Shown here: piece by piece, positions 32,832 through 40,000 of the stretch
How positions within the stretch are numbered: the first letter of the stretch is position 1
Layout of the letters: every line of letters begins with the position of its first letter
Origin: JBDTDV01 sp039922875
GTDB lineage: Bacteria; Actinomycetota; Actinomycetes; Actinomycetales; Microbacteriaceae
DNA: 51,331 nucleotides
Assembly: GCA_039922875.1 (NCBI GenBank)
Contig: JBDTDV010000052.1
Span: forward strand, 1-51,331
Direction of reading: 5' to 3'
Translations under genes and position numbers: made by a program
The notes under the pieces: generated by a model
Seen by the model: only the letters and a program-made list of their open reading frames with translations
Databases searched by the model: none
Told to the model about the DNA's origin: nothing

Positions 32832-33662
32832 ATGAAGGATATGGATACCAGCTATTTCGCACCACAGGGCGGGCTCCCGCCGCAGACCACGCTGCTGACC
32901 GACCGCGCCGTCGTCAAGGAGGCGTACACCGTCATCCCGCGCGGCGTACTCACCGACATCGTCACCAGCAATCTGCCGGGCTGGACGAACACCAGGGCGT
33001 GGATTCTGGCCCGTCCGATCGCCGGCTTCGCGACCACCTTTGCTCAATACAGCGTGCAGGTGGCGCAAGGTGGCGGCAGCGACACACCGGAGGAAGAAGC
33101 CGGCGTCGAATCAGTGGTCTTCATCCTGACCGGAACGCTCTCCATGCATCTCGACGGCGGTGACTACGAGATGGCGCCCGGCGGCTACGCGTATATCCCC
33201 GCCGGCGCTGACTGGCGGGTAGCGAACCACGGCACCGAGCCGGTGAACTTCCAGTGGATCCGCAAGGCCTACGAGCCATGGTCAGGCAGCGCGCCGAAGG
33301 CCTTCGTCACCAGTGATCAGGACGTCGCTCCCGTTGCGATGCCAGACACCAACGACGCCTGGTCCACCACCCGCTTCGTCGACCCCAACGACCTCGCCCA
33401 CGACATGCACGTGAACATCGTCACGTTCACTCCCGGCGGCGTCATCCCGTTCGCCGAGACGCACGTGATGGAGCACGGACTGTACGTGCTGGAGGGTAAG
33501 GCCGTCTATCGGCTGAACGACGACTGGGTCGAGGTTCAAGAGGGCGACTTCATGTGGCTGCGCGCGTTCTGCCCGCAAGCCTGCTATGCGGGCGGCCCCG
33601 GCAAATTCCGTTACCTGCTCTACAAGGACGTCAACCGCCAGATCGCACTCACTCGGCGCTGA
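32832..33662 (+). CDS. allE: (S)-ureidoglycine aminohydrolase, bicupin
   Basis: A 276-residue two-cupin enzyme that releases ammonia from (S)-ureidoglycine to give (S)-ureidoglycolate. The first cupin includes SVVFILTGTLSMHLDGG; the second has FAETHVMEHGLYVLEGKAVYRL with the metal-binding His/Glu/Gln set, and DFMWLRAFCPQACYAGG is characteristic of AllE. The length is typical. It follows the CitE-like gene after 54 bases and is last in the operon. Its product needs ureidoglycolate lyase or hydrolase, and no known form of either is obvious in this window. Confidence 0.92.
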   Translation: MKDMDTSYFAPQGGLPPQTTLLTDRAVVKEAYTVIPRGVLTDIVTSNLPGWTNTRAWILARPIAGFATTFAQYSVQVAQGGGSDTPEEEAGVESVVFILTGTLSMHLDGGDYEMAPGGYAYIPAGADWRVANHGTEPVNFQWIRKAYEPWSGSAPKAFVTSDQDVAPVAMPDTNDAWSTTRFVDPNDLAHDMHVNIVTFTPGGVIPFAETHVMEHGLYVLEGKAVYRLNDDWVEVQEGDFMWLRAFCPQACYAGGPGKFRYLLYKDVNRQIALTRR

Positions 33663-33704
33663 CCCGCGCCAGCGCCTCCGACTACCTGCCGCCCAAAGCG
33701 GCCC

Positions 33705-33763
33705 GCGAGCCGTGCGTCCTGCATGTTCCATTCATGGGAACACGCGCAGGACTCACGGCTCGC
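33705..33763 (+). terminator. Long hairpin terminator after allE
   Basis: GCGAGCCGTG (33705-33714) pairs with CACGGCTCGC (33754-33763); after one mismatch GTCCTGC pairs with GCAGGAC, and an inner TGTTCC/GGAACA stem closes a 7-base loop. TTTCGTTT follows. It is very stable and separates the allE operon from hyi. Confidence 0.75.
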
Positions 33764-33784
33764 TTTCGTTTAGCGGCCGAACGC

Positions 33785-33813
33785 TTGACGCGGTCGCGTT
33801 TTTTTCATAAACT
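33785..33813 (+). promoter_or_regulatory. Promoter of the hyi-glxR-gcl operon
   Basis: TTGACG (33785-33790) and TAAACT (33808-33813) with 17-base spacing. TTTCATAA occurs at 33803-33810 and 33813-33820, and its complement TTATGAAA at 33841-33848, giving one direct repeat ten bases apart and an inverted copy around the start site; a regulator site is likely. Confidence 0.55.
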
Positions 33814-33858
33814 TTCATAACACAGAATAACAATTCCGCATTATGAAAAGAGACGCTG

Positions 33859-34701
33859 ATGACTTCCACGGTGCCGACCGACGCCGCCCCGCTGCGCTAT
33901 ACGCTGAACTGCTCGATCCTGCTGACCGATTTGCCGGTACTGGAGCGTCCCGCAGCCGCTAAAGCGGCCGGTTTCGACGCGATCGAGTTCTGGTGGCCAT
34001 GGCCCGTCTCGGTACCCGGTGATGCGGAGATCGCAGCGTTCGAGAAAGCCATCACCGATGCCGGCGTACAGCTGACCGGTCTGAATTTCAATGCCGGCGA
34101 CTTTGCGGCCGGTGAGCGGGGCCTACTGTCATGGCCGGCCCGCAGCCAAGAATTCATCGACAACATCGGGGTCGCGGCCGGGATCGGAGAACGCCTGGGC
34201 TGCACGGCATTCAACGCGCTCTACGGAAACCGGGTCGAGGGCTCCACCCCGGCGAAGCAGGATGCGCTCGGCCGGGAGAACCTGATCCTGGCGGCACAGG
34301 AGGTGGCCAAGTTCGGCGGGACGATCCTCCTGGAGGCGGCCAGCGGGGTCGAGGCGTACCCGTTGAAGAAGACGGCGGATGTGCTGACAATCATCGACAG
34401 CATCCGTGCCGACACCGGCATCGACAACATCACGCAGCTTGCCGATTTTTATCATCTCGCGGTCAACGGCGACGACGTGGATGCCGTGATTGCCGCACAC
34501 GCGGCCGAGTTCGGCCACATCCAGATCGCCGACGCACCCGGCCGTGGTGAACCAGGAACCGGAAACCTACCGATCGACACCTGGCTGCAGGCCAGCCGCG
34601 CCGGAGGTTACCTCGGCTACATCGGCCTGGAATACAAGGCCACCGGCACAGACCCCTTTGCCTGGCTCCCCCGCGAAAAGCGCGGCATGGCTCGCGCATA
34701 G
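33859..34701 (+). CDS. hyi: Hydroxypyruvate isomerase family protein
   Basis: A 280-residue TIM-barrel isomerase interconverting hydroxypyruvate and tartronate semialdehyde. Segments typical of Hyi include the N-terminal YTLNCSILLTDLPVLERP, FDAIEFWWPW, LNFNAGDFAAGERGLLSWP, a TQLADFYHL segment, and HIQIADAPGRGEPGTG with metal-binding residues. It opens an operon with glxR and gcl, the standard glycerate-pathway set. The longer frame is not available upstream, and the ATG follows a purine-rich AAAAGAGA site. Confidence 0.9.
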   Translation: MTSTVPTDAAPLRYTLNCSILLTDLPVLERPAAAKAAGFDAIEFWWPWPVSVPGDAEIAAFEKAITDAGVQLTGLNFNAGDFAAGERGLLSWPARSQEFIDNIGVAAGIGERLGCTAFNALYGNRVEGSTPAKQDALGRENLILAAQEVAKFGGTILLEAASGVEAYPLKKTADVLTIIDSIRADTGIDNITQLADFYHLAVNGDDVDAVIAAHAAEFGHIQIADAPGRGEPGTGNLPIDTWLQASRAGGYLGYIGLEYKATGTDPFAWLPREKRGMARA

Positions 34702-34745
34702 CGCCACTTACCGGAACCCTCCCCAAACTCGAAGGACACGAAACA

Positions 34746-35630
34746 ATGACACACATCGCGGTAATCGGACTCGGCATCATGGGCCTGCCCATGGCGGTCA
34801 ACCTGGTCAAGGCCGGCCACACCGTCGTCGGCTTCAACCGGAGCCAGGAGAAGATCGACAAGCTCGTCGCTCAGGGCGGCATCGGCGCAGCCAGCACGGC
34901 TGAGGCAGTCAAGGACGCCGACATCATCATCACCATGGTGCCGGACTCCCCCGATGTGGAAGCAGTGGTCTCCGGCGCCGACGGCCTCTTCGCGAGCGCG
35001 AAGAAGGGCGCCATCTGGATCGACGCCAGCACCATCCGCCCCGACGTGAGCGTCCGGCTGGCGGCCGACGCGCGGAAAGCGGGCATCCGTCCTCTCGATG
35101 CCCCGGTCTCCGGCGGCGAGACCGGGGCAATCGAGGGCACCCTGTCGATCATGCTCGGTGGCGACGCCGATGATGTGGCCGCGGCCCGCGAGGTGCTCGA
35201 GGTCGTCGGTGCCACGGTCGTGCACGTCGGTCCGTCCGGTTCCGGTCAGACCGTGAAAGCAGCCAACCAACTTATCGTCGCCGGCACCATCGAACTCGTC
35301 GCCGAGGCGCTGATCTTCCTTGAAGCGCACTCGGTCGACACCGACGCCGCGATCAAGGTTCTGGCCGGCGGCCTCGCCGGCAACCGCATCCTGGACCGCA
35401 AGGCCACAAACATGGTCGCGCGATCCTTCGAACCAGGCTTTCGCGTGGATCTACACCACAAAGACCTCGGTATCGTCACCGCCGCCGCGCGCGAAGCCGG
35501 GGTGGCCATCCCACTCGGTGCGCTGACCGCGCAGCTGATGGGCGCACTCCGGGCCGAAGGCCACGGTTCGCTGGACCACTCGGCGCTGATGCTCTTGGTC
35601 GAGCAGCTTTCCGGCCGGTCCGCCAAATAA
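34746..35630 (+). CDS. glxR: Tartronate semialdehyde reductase (2-hydroxy-3-oxopropionate reductase)
   Basis: A 294-residue beta-hydroxyacid dehydrogenase. The NAD(P)-binding motif is IGLGIMGLPMAVNL, the substrate loop is DAPVSGGETGAIEGTLSIM, and the catalytic Lys lies in GSGQTVKAANQLIVAG. It reduces tartronate semialdehyde, the product of glyoxylate carboligase, to D-glycerate. It lies between hyi and gcl, 44 and 30 bases away, in the same transcription unit. Glycerate kinase, needed to complete the route, is not found in this operon. Confidence 0.92.
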   Translation: MTHIAVIGLGIMGLPMAVNLVKAGHTVVGFNRSQEKIDKLVAQGGIGAASTAEAVKDADIIITMVPDSPDVEAVVSGADGLFASAKKGAIWIDASTIRPDVSVRLAADARKAGIRPLDAPVSGGETGAIEGTLSIMLGGDADDVAAAREVLEVVGATVVHVGPSGSGQTVKAANQLIVAGTIELVAEALIFLEAHSVDTDAAIKVLAGGLAGNRILDRKATNMVARSFEPGFRVDLHHKDLGIVTAAAREAGVAIPLGALTAQLMGALRAEGHGSLDHSALMLLVEQLSGRSAK

Positions 35631-35660
35631 CTTTTCAACCTCAAGCACTAGGAGATACCC

Positions 35661-37439
35661 GTGTCTAAAATGCGCGTTGTCGACGCCATCGTTCTGATCC
35701 TGGAAAAGGAAGGAGCCACCGAAACCTTCGGCCTTCCCGGCGCCGCGATCAATCCGCTCTACTCTGCAATGAAGGCCCACGGTGGCATCCGACACACCCT
35801 CGCCCGACACGTCGAGGGGGCATCGCACATGGCAGACGGGTTCAGCCGCTCCGCCCCAGGAAACATCGGAGTGTGCCTGGGCACCTCTGGGCCGGCCGGA
35901 ACCGACATGATTACCGGCCTCTACACCTCGTGGGCTGACTCGGTGCCGATCCTGTGCATTACCGGGCAGGCGGCGGTGGCCAAGCTGCACAAGGAAGACT
36001 TCCAGGCGGTGGACATCCAGTCCATTGCCGCACCGGTGACCAAGATGGCCATGACCGTGCTGGAGCCGGCCCAGGTTCCCGGCGCGTTCCAGAAGGCGTT
36101 TCAGCTGATGCGGACCGGCCGACCCGGGCCGGTGCTGCTCGACCTGCCGTTCGACGTGCAGATGGCTGAGATCGAATTCGACGCCGAAACCTACGAGCCG
36201 CTACCGGTGCAGAAGCCCCGGGCGACCCGCAAGCAGGCCGAAAAGGCGCTCGCCATGCTGGTAGCGGCACAGCACCCCTTGATCGTGGCCGGCGGCGGCG
36301 TGATCAACGCGGATGCCGCCGACAAGCTGGTCACGCTGGCCGAGCTCCTGGGTGTCCCGGTGATCCCGACTCTGATGGGCTGGGGCGTGATCCCCGACGA
36401 CCACGCTCTGATGGCCGGTATGGTCGGGTTGCAGACCGCGCACCGGTATGGCAACCAGACCATGCTCGCGGCGGACTTCGTGATCGGCATCGGCAACCGG
36501 TGGGCCAACCGACACACCGGCGGCATCCCCACCTACACCAAAGGCCGCACCTTCGTGCACGTGGATGTCGAGCCGACCCAGATCGGGCGGGTCTTTGCCC
36601 CGGACTTCGGTATCGTCTCGGATGCCGGAGAGGCGCTGGACGTGCTCATCGAGGTCGCCCAGGAGCGGAAGGCTGCCGGCTCGCTGCCGGACTACAGCGC
36701 GTGGGTTGCGGAGTGTGCCGCACGCAAGGCCGCGCTGCAACGCAAAACCCACTTCGACGCGGTGCCGATCAAGCCACAGCGGGTCTACGAGGAGATGAAC
36801 CGCGCGTTCGGCAAGGACACCACCTACGTCTCCACCATCGGTCTGTCTCAGATCGCCGCTGCGCAATTCCTGCACGTCTTCGGCCCGCGCCAGTGGATCA
36901 ACGCCGGCCAGGCCGGTCCGCTGGGCTGGACGGTTCCCGCTGCGCTGGGAGTGGTCCGCGGGAAGCCCGGCCAGAGCGTTGTGGCCCTCTCCGGTGACTA
37001 CGATTTCCAGTTCATGATCGAGGAGCTGGCCGTCGGCGCCCAGCACAACCTGCCCTATATCCATGTCGTGGTGAACAACTCCTACCTCGGCCTGATTCGG
37101 CAGTCCCAGCGTGGCTTCACGATGGACTACCAAGTCTCCCTGGCCTTCGAAAACATCAACTCACCGGAGACCAACGGGTACGGCGTCGACCACGTCAAGG
37201 TTGTCGAGGGTCTGGGTTGCAAGGCGATCCGGGTCGAGAACCCGGCCGAGATCGCCGGAGCCCTTGAGAAGGCAAAGAGCATGGCCGCGGAATTCTCCGT
37301 GCCGGTGATCGTGGAGGTCATCTTGGAGCGGGTCACCAACATCTCGATGGGTACCGAATTGGACAACGTCACCGAGTTCGAAGAACTCGCCGAGCACGGC
37401 CAGGATGCTCCGACCGCGATCGTCGCCCTTCTCGACTAG
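35661..37439 (+). CDS. gcl: Glyoxylate carboligase
   Basis: A 592-residue thiamine diphosphate enzyme joining two glyoxylates to tartronate semialdehyde and CO2. It is collinear with E. coli Gcl as I know it: FGLPGAAINPLYSAMKAHGG, RHTLARHVEGASHMADGF, GVCLGTSGPAGTDMITGLY, HKEDFQAVDIQSI. Position 51 is Val instead of the Glu found in most ThDP enzymes, the known Gcl peculiarity. The ThDP/Mg site is GDYDFQFMIEELAVGAQ. Translation starts at GTG with AGGAG upstream. Confidence 0.95.
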   Translation: MSKMRVVDAIVLILEKEGATETFGLPGAAINPLYSAMKAHGGIRHTLARHVEGASHMADGFSRSAPGNIGVCLGTSGPAGTDMITGLYTSWADSVPILCITGQAAVAKLHKEDFQAVDIQSIAAPVTKMAMTVLEPAQVPGAFQKAFQLMRTGRPGPVLLDLPFDVQMAEIEFDAETYEPLPVQKPRATRKQAEKALAMLVAAQHPLIVAGGGVINADAADKLVTLAELLGVPVIPTLMGWGVIPDDHALMAGMVGLQTAHRYGNQTMLAADFVIGIGNRWANRHTGGIPTYTKGRTFVHVDVEPTQIGRVFAPDFGIVSDAGEALDVLIEVAQERKAAGSLPDYSAWVAECAARKAALQRKTHFDAVPIKPQRVYEEMNRAFGKDTTYVSTIGLSQIAAAQFLHVFGPRQWINAGQAGPLGWTVPAALGVVRGKPGQSVVALSGDYDFQFMIEELAVGAQHNLPYIHVVVNNSYLGLIRQSQRGFTMDYQVSLAFENINSPETNGYGVDHVKVVEGLGCKAIRVENPAEIAGALEKAKSMAAEFSVPVIVEVILERVTNISMGTELDNVTEFEELAEHGQDAPTAIVALLD

Positions 37440-37464
37440 CTTCGGCGGCCGAAGCACCCTCCTC

Positions 37465-37526
37465 ACGCGGGAGTTGTATCGGTTCGCGGGTACAGGAAAT
37501 CCCGCGCCCCGATATGACTCCCGCGT
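37465..37526 (+). terminator. Long hairpin terminator after gcl
   Basis: ACGCGGGAGT (37465-37474) pairs with ACTCCCGCGT (37517-37526). The stem continues with TATCGG/CCGATA and CGCGGG/CCCGCG around a 10-base loop. It starts 25 bases after the stop and has no T-run. Confidence 0.7.
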
Positions 37527-37559
37527 CTCAGGATCAACGCACGGGTTGGCTGGCCGAAT

Positions 37560-37588
37560 TTGACAGGTAAAGGACCGGACGGTTTACT
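37560..37588 (+). promoter_or_regulatory. Promoter for the Cys-rich leader ORF and winged-helix regulator
   Basis: A perfect TTGACA -35 (37560-37565) is followed after 17 bases by TTTACT (37583-37588). An inverted repeat GTAAA/TTTAC (37567-37571, 37583-37587) fills the spacer and overlaps the -10, a likely operator. Transcription would begin near 37595, the A of the ORF start codon. Confidence 0.55.
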
Positions 37589-37594
37589 TGGACC

Positions 37595-37699
37595 ATGGCT
37601 GACAATTCTCGCTCCCTGACCTCCTTCGAGGCCCCTGGGGATGCTGGCATGATGGTGCCCAGCAGCGCGTCCGCCATGTGTTGTCGAATGTGTCGTTAA
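37595..37699 (+). CDS. 34-residue Cys-rich leader peptide, possibly leaderless
   Basis: A small ORF beginning at the predicted transcription start and ending in MCCRMCR before TAA. Three Cys codons, all TGT in a genome that prefers TGC, cluster in the last six codons. There is no ribosome site, consistent with a leaderless mRNA. Actinobacteria are known to use leaderless Cys-containing small ORFs to control downstream translation in response to cysteine (shown in mycobacteria). The downstream gene here is the winged-helix regulator, 205 bases later. Coding is inferred and conservation was not checked. Confidence 0.45.
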   Translation: MADNSRSLTSFEAPGDAGMMVPSSASAMCCRMCR

Positions 37700-37904
37700 T
37701 CTGACGATGTCTCGCCGAGTTGCCGCGGCCGTTCTCAGTTTTTGAGGTAGCCATGCGGTGGCTCCCCGGATCGCCTTACCTGGCGCATCCGTCTTGGGCC
37801 GCTTCGGCCCCAACACAACCCGCGAAACGGATTCTTCCGGCTGATTCAGTAGCCGCAACCGGCACCGACGGGTTCGCAGCATCATCGCTAAAGGACTTCA
37901 GATC

Positions 37905-38708
37905 ATGTCACTCGCACACATCGACCCCATCGCCCCGGCCCGCGCTACCTCCACGCACACCTCATCACGAAGCGGAGCAGCAGGAAGCGCCACCACGCCC
38001 CGCCCGGAACTCACCCTCGCCGCGTCGGCCGGATCCATTGTTCGCCACCCGGCACTCGGCACGACCACGCCCGCTCCGTCGGCAGCCGCCCGGATCCGCG
38101 CGGTACCGGAGGGCACCGAGGCCCGCGGCTTCGTGCTCTACGTCGGGATCGACGAGACGAAGGCGGCCGCAGCCGGCACCAGCCTCGGCCGGATCGTGAC
38201 GGCGCTGAAAACCCTGGTGGCCGACCTCGCCCCGGAGTCCGAGACCTATGCAGCCGTCGCCCTCGCTCCGGCCGGGTCTGGCGGTCACGACGTCGATGTG
38301 GTGCGCTTGGCTCTGCAGGAGCCGTCGGCAGTCGCCGAACACCACCATATCGACGAGGAGCAGGACCGCGCCTCAAGCGGAGTCGTCATCGACATTTCCC
38401 GCAAGCGGCTGATACTGGATAACGAGGCAGCGCCGCTGACCTACAAGGAATTCGAGTTGTTGCAGTATCTGGTGCTACGCGAGGGTAACACCATCGCCAG
38501 GCACGAGCTGATCTCATCGTTGTGGTCGGTGGACGAGGATGAGGTGCCCAACGAACGCACCATCGACGTGCACGTGCGGCGGCTGCGGGCCAAACTCGGC
38601 CGCTACGACGGCATCGTGCGTACGGTGCGCGGGGCCGGCTACCGGTTCGACCGGCACGCCGATGTCGCGATCCGCTACGCCAGCACCCCGAGCCCCGATC
38701 TGTTCTGA
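37905..38708 (+). CDS. Winged-helix transcriptional regulator (OmpR-type DNA-binding domain)
   Basis: A 267-residue protein with a C-terminal trans_reg_C winged helix, roughly residues 165-255: ISRKRLILDNEAAPLTYKEF, ELLQYLVLREGNTIARHELI, RTIDVHVRRLRAKLG and IRTVRGAGYRF. There is no phosphoacceptor receiver domain; the first 70 residues are low-complexity and residues 75-135 form a small unrecognised domain. It therefore is not a classical response regulator. AAGGAC precedes the ATG. Its target is unknown; it is convergent with the desaturase and has a Cys-rich leader ORF upstream. Confidence 0.82.
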   Translation: MSLAHIDPIAPARATSTHTSSRSGAAGSATTPRPELTLAASAGSIVRHPALGTTTPAPSAAARIRAVPEGTEARGFVLYVGIDETKAAAAGTSLGRIVTALKTLVADLAPESETYAAVALAPAGSGGHDVDVVRLALQEPSAVAEHHHIDEEQDRASSGVVIDISRKRLILDNEAAPLTYKEFELLQYLVLREGNTIARHELISSLWSVDEDEVPNERTIDVHVRRLRAKLGRYDGIVRTVRGAGYRFDRHADVAIRYASTPSPDLF

Positions 38709-38741
38709 GCCGACACTGCGCCATCTGGCCTGACCCAGCGC

Positions 38742-39854
38742 TCAAATCGCTTGGCGTTGCGCGAGCAGCGGGCACGCGAACGGATCTCGTTCGCCCAAAC
38801 CGACCCGGTTTATATACCGCAGCACTATCGCATACGATTCCAGCAATCCCGTCTGCACGTATGGCACGTCGTGCGTGCGACAATATGCGGCGACCAGCGG
38901 CGAGACCTTTCGCAGATACGGGCGCGGCATGGACGGGAAGAGGTGGTGCTCGATCTGGTAATTGAGGCCGCCCATGGCGAAATCCAGAATCCGATTGCCG
39001 CGAATGTTGCGGCTCATCATGACTTGACGCCGCAGGAAGTCAAGTCGCATCGTTCTGGGGACCAGTGGCATCCCCTTGTGATTCGGCGCGAATGTCGCGC
39101 CCATATAGAAGCCGAACAGTGCGAGCTGAATGCCTAGGAATACCCCGGCCTTGTCAGGCGAGAGCACCAGGAAGACCGCGGCGAGATAGGCGCCCAACCG
39201 CACGGTAAGGAACGCAATCTCGACCCACCGACGCGGCAGGTGCTCCCGCGTCACCACGCGTCGCACGCTGGAAGCGTGCAGCGACAAGCCCTCCAGCAGC
39301 AGGATCGGAAAAAAGAACGCGCCCTGATGCGCGATCAGCCACGACACGATCGGCGTGCGATGGCGGTTGGCCTGGGCCGGAGTGAAGGCGATGACCGGAA
39401 GCTCGATGTCGGGGTCGGAACCTTCCTGGTTCGGATTGGCGTGGTGCCGGGTGTGCTTGTGTTGCCACCACCCGTAACTCATTCCCACCAACAGATCACC
39501 GATGATCAGACTGATCCAGTCATTCCATTTTCCCGATTTGAAGATCTGCCGGTGCGCGGCATCGTGTCCGAGAAACGCGATCTGAGTGAACAGAACGGCA
39601 AAGACCGCTGCCGTGACCATCTGCCACCACGAATCGCCGATCAGAATGAAGAGCACGATGCCGAGACCAAGTAACACGGGGGCGGCAATGAGCTTCGTCC
39701 AGTAGTAGCCGTAGCGTCGGCGCATTAGCCCCAACGACCTGACCTTCCGGGCGAGCTCGCTGTAGTCGTTACTGCGAGCCGCGTTTACCAGGTCCCGCGG
39801 ACCGCGCGGAGCCGGTTTGCTAATGACCACCTGTGAAGTCTTGCCCGATTCCAT
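38742..39854 (-). CDS. Membrane fatty acid desaturase (acyl-CoA/acyl-lipid)
   Basis: A 370-residue di-iron membrane desaturase. The three histidine boxes are HDAAH (in GHDAAHRQIF), HKHTRHH and the C-terminal QIEHH in NYQIEHHLFP, the last form typical of front-end or linear acyl desaturases. Four or so membrane spans lie between. It introduces a double bond into membrane fatty acids, usually for fluidity. I chose ATG at 39854, preceded by GGGGA; a TTG-started frame extends to 39905. The ribosome site is partly inside a predicted hairpin. Confidence 0.87.
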   Translation of the reverse strand: MESGKTSQVVISKPAPRGPRDLVNAARSNDYSELARKVRSLGLMRRRYGYYWTKLIAAPVLLGLGIVLFILIGDSWWQMVTAAVFAVLFTQIAFLGHDAAHRQIFKSGKWNDWISLIIGDLLVGMSYGWWQHKHTRHHANPNQEGSDPDIELPVIAFTPAQANRHRTPIVSWLIAHQGAFFFPILLLEGLSLHASSVRRVVTREHLPRRWVEIAFLTVRLGAYLAAVFLVLSPDKAGVFLGIQLALFGFYMGATFAPNHKGMPLVPRTMRLDFLRRQVMMSRNIRGNRILDFAMGGLNYQIEHHLFPSMPRPYLRKVSPLVAAYCRTHDVPYVQTGLLESYAIVLRYINRVGLGERDPFACPLLAQRQAI

Positions 39855-39860
39855 GATTTC

Positions 39861-39901
39861 CCCAGACCTGATACCACGTGAGCCGGTCGTCAAGGTCTGG
39901 G
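39861..39901 (-). promoter_or_regulatory. Hairpin sequestering the desaturase ribosome binding site
   Basis: In the mRNA, CCCAGACC pairs with GGTCTGGG; with one bulged base the stem gains three more pairs (11 in all). The 3' arm contains part of the GGGGA ribosome site 6 bases before the ATG. It could act as a temperature-sensitive switch, if transcription starts upstream of 39901. Confidence 0.4.
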
Positions 39902-39905
39902 ACAA

Positions 39906-39915
39906 CCAATATTGG
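39906..39915. promoter_or_regulatory. Palindrome CCAATATTGG upstream of the desaturase
   Basis: A perfect 10-base palindrome about 52 bases before the start codon, near the expected promoter. Next to it TTTAGG/CCTAAA (39918-39923, 39950-39955) frame a GC-alternating stretch. Either may bind a regulator. Confidence 0.3.
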
Positions 39916-40000
39916 CATTTAGGCTACGCCTTTCGTCGCGCGCGCGCATCCTAAAGGGCTGGGAACACGCCCACAGCGACAGGCCCGTTTCGGCTGAAGG

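Larger units (their letters stand above)
37440..37904. other. Leader region between gcl and the winged-helix regulator
   Basis: It contains the gcl hairpin (37465-37526), a strong promoter (37560-37588), a 34-codon Cys-rich ORF (37595-37699) and a further 200 bases before the regulator start, including a small GGGCC/GGCCC hairpin near 37795-37815. A plus frame from 37720 that runs into the regulator gene out of frame is not considered coding. Confidence 0.6.

Noticed and set aside
31443..33068. Minus-strand open frame of 541 codons opposite the CitE-like gene and allE
   Set aside because: Spans two real genes, low-complexity Arg/Gly/His composition, no domain; a GC-rich antisense shadow.
37720..38199. 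Plus-strand open frame of 159 codons overlapping the winged-helix gene
   Set aside because: Overlaps the regulator in another frame and is Pro/Arg/Ser-rich in the overlap, as expected of a frame shadow.
39937..39947. Alternating GC run that could form Z-DNA
   Set aside because: Only 11 bases in GC-rich DNA; likely chance.
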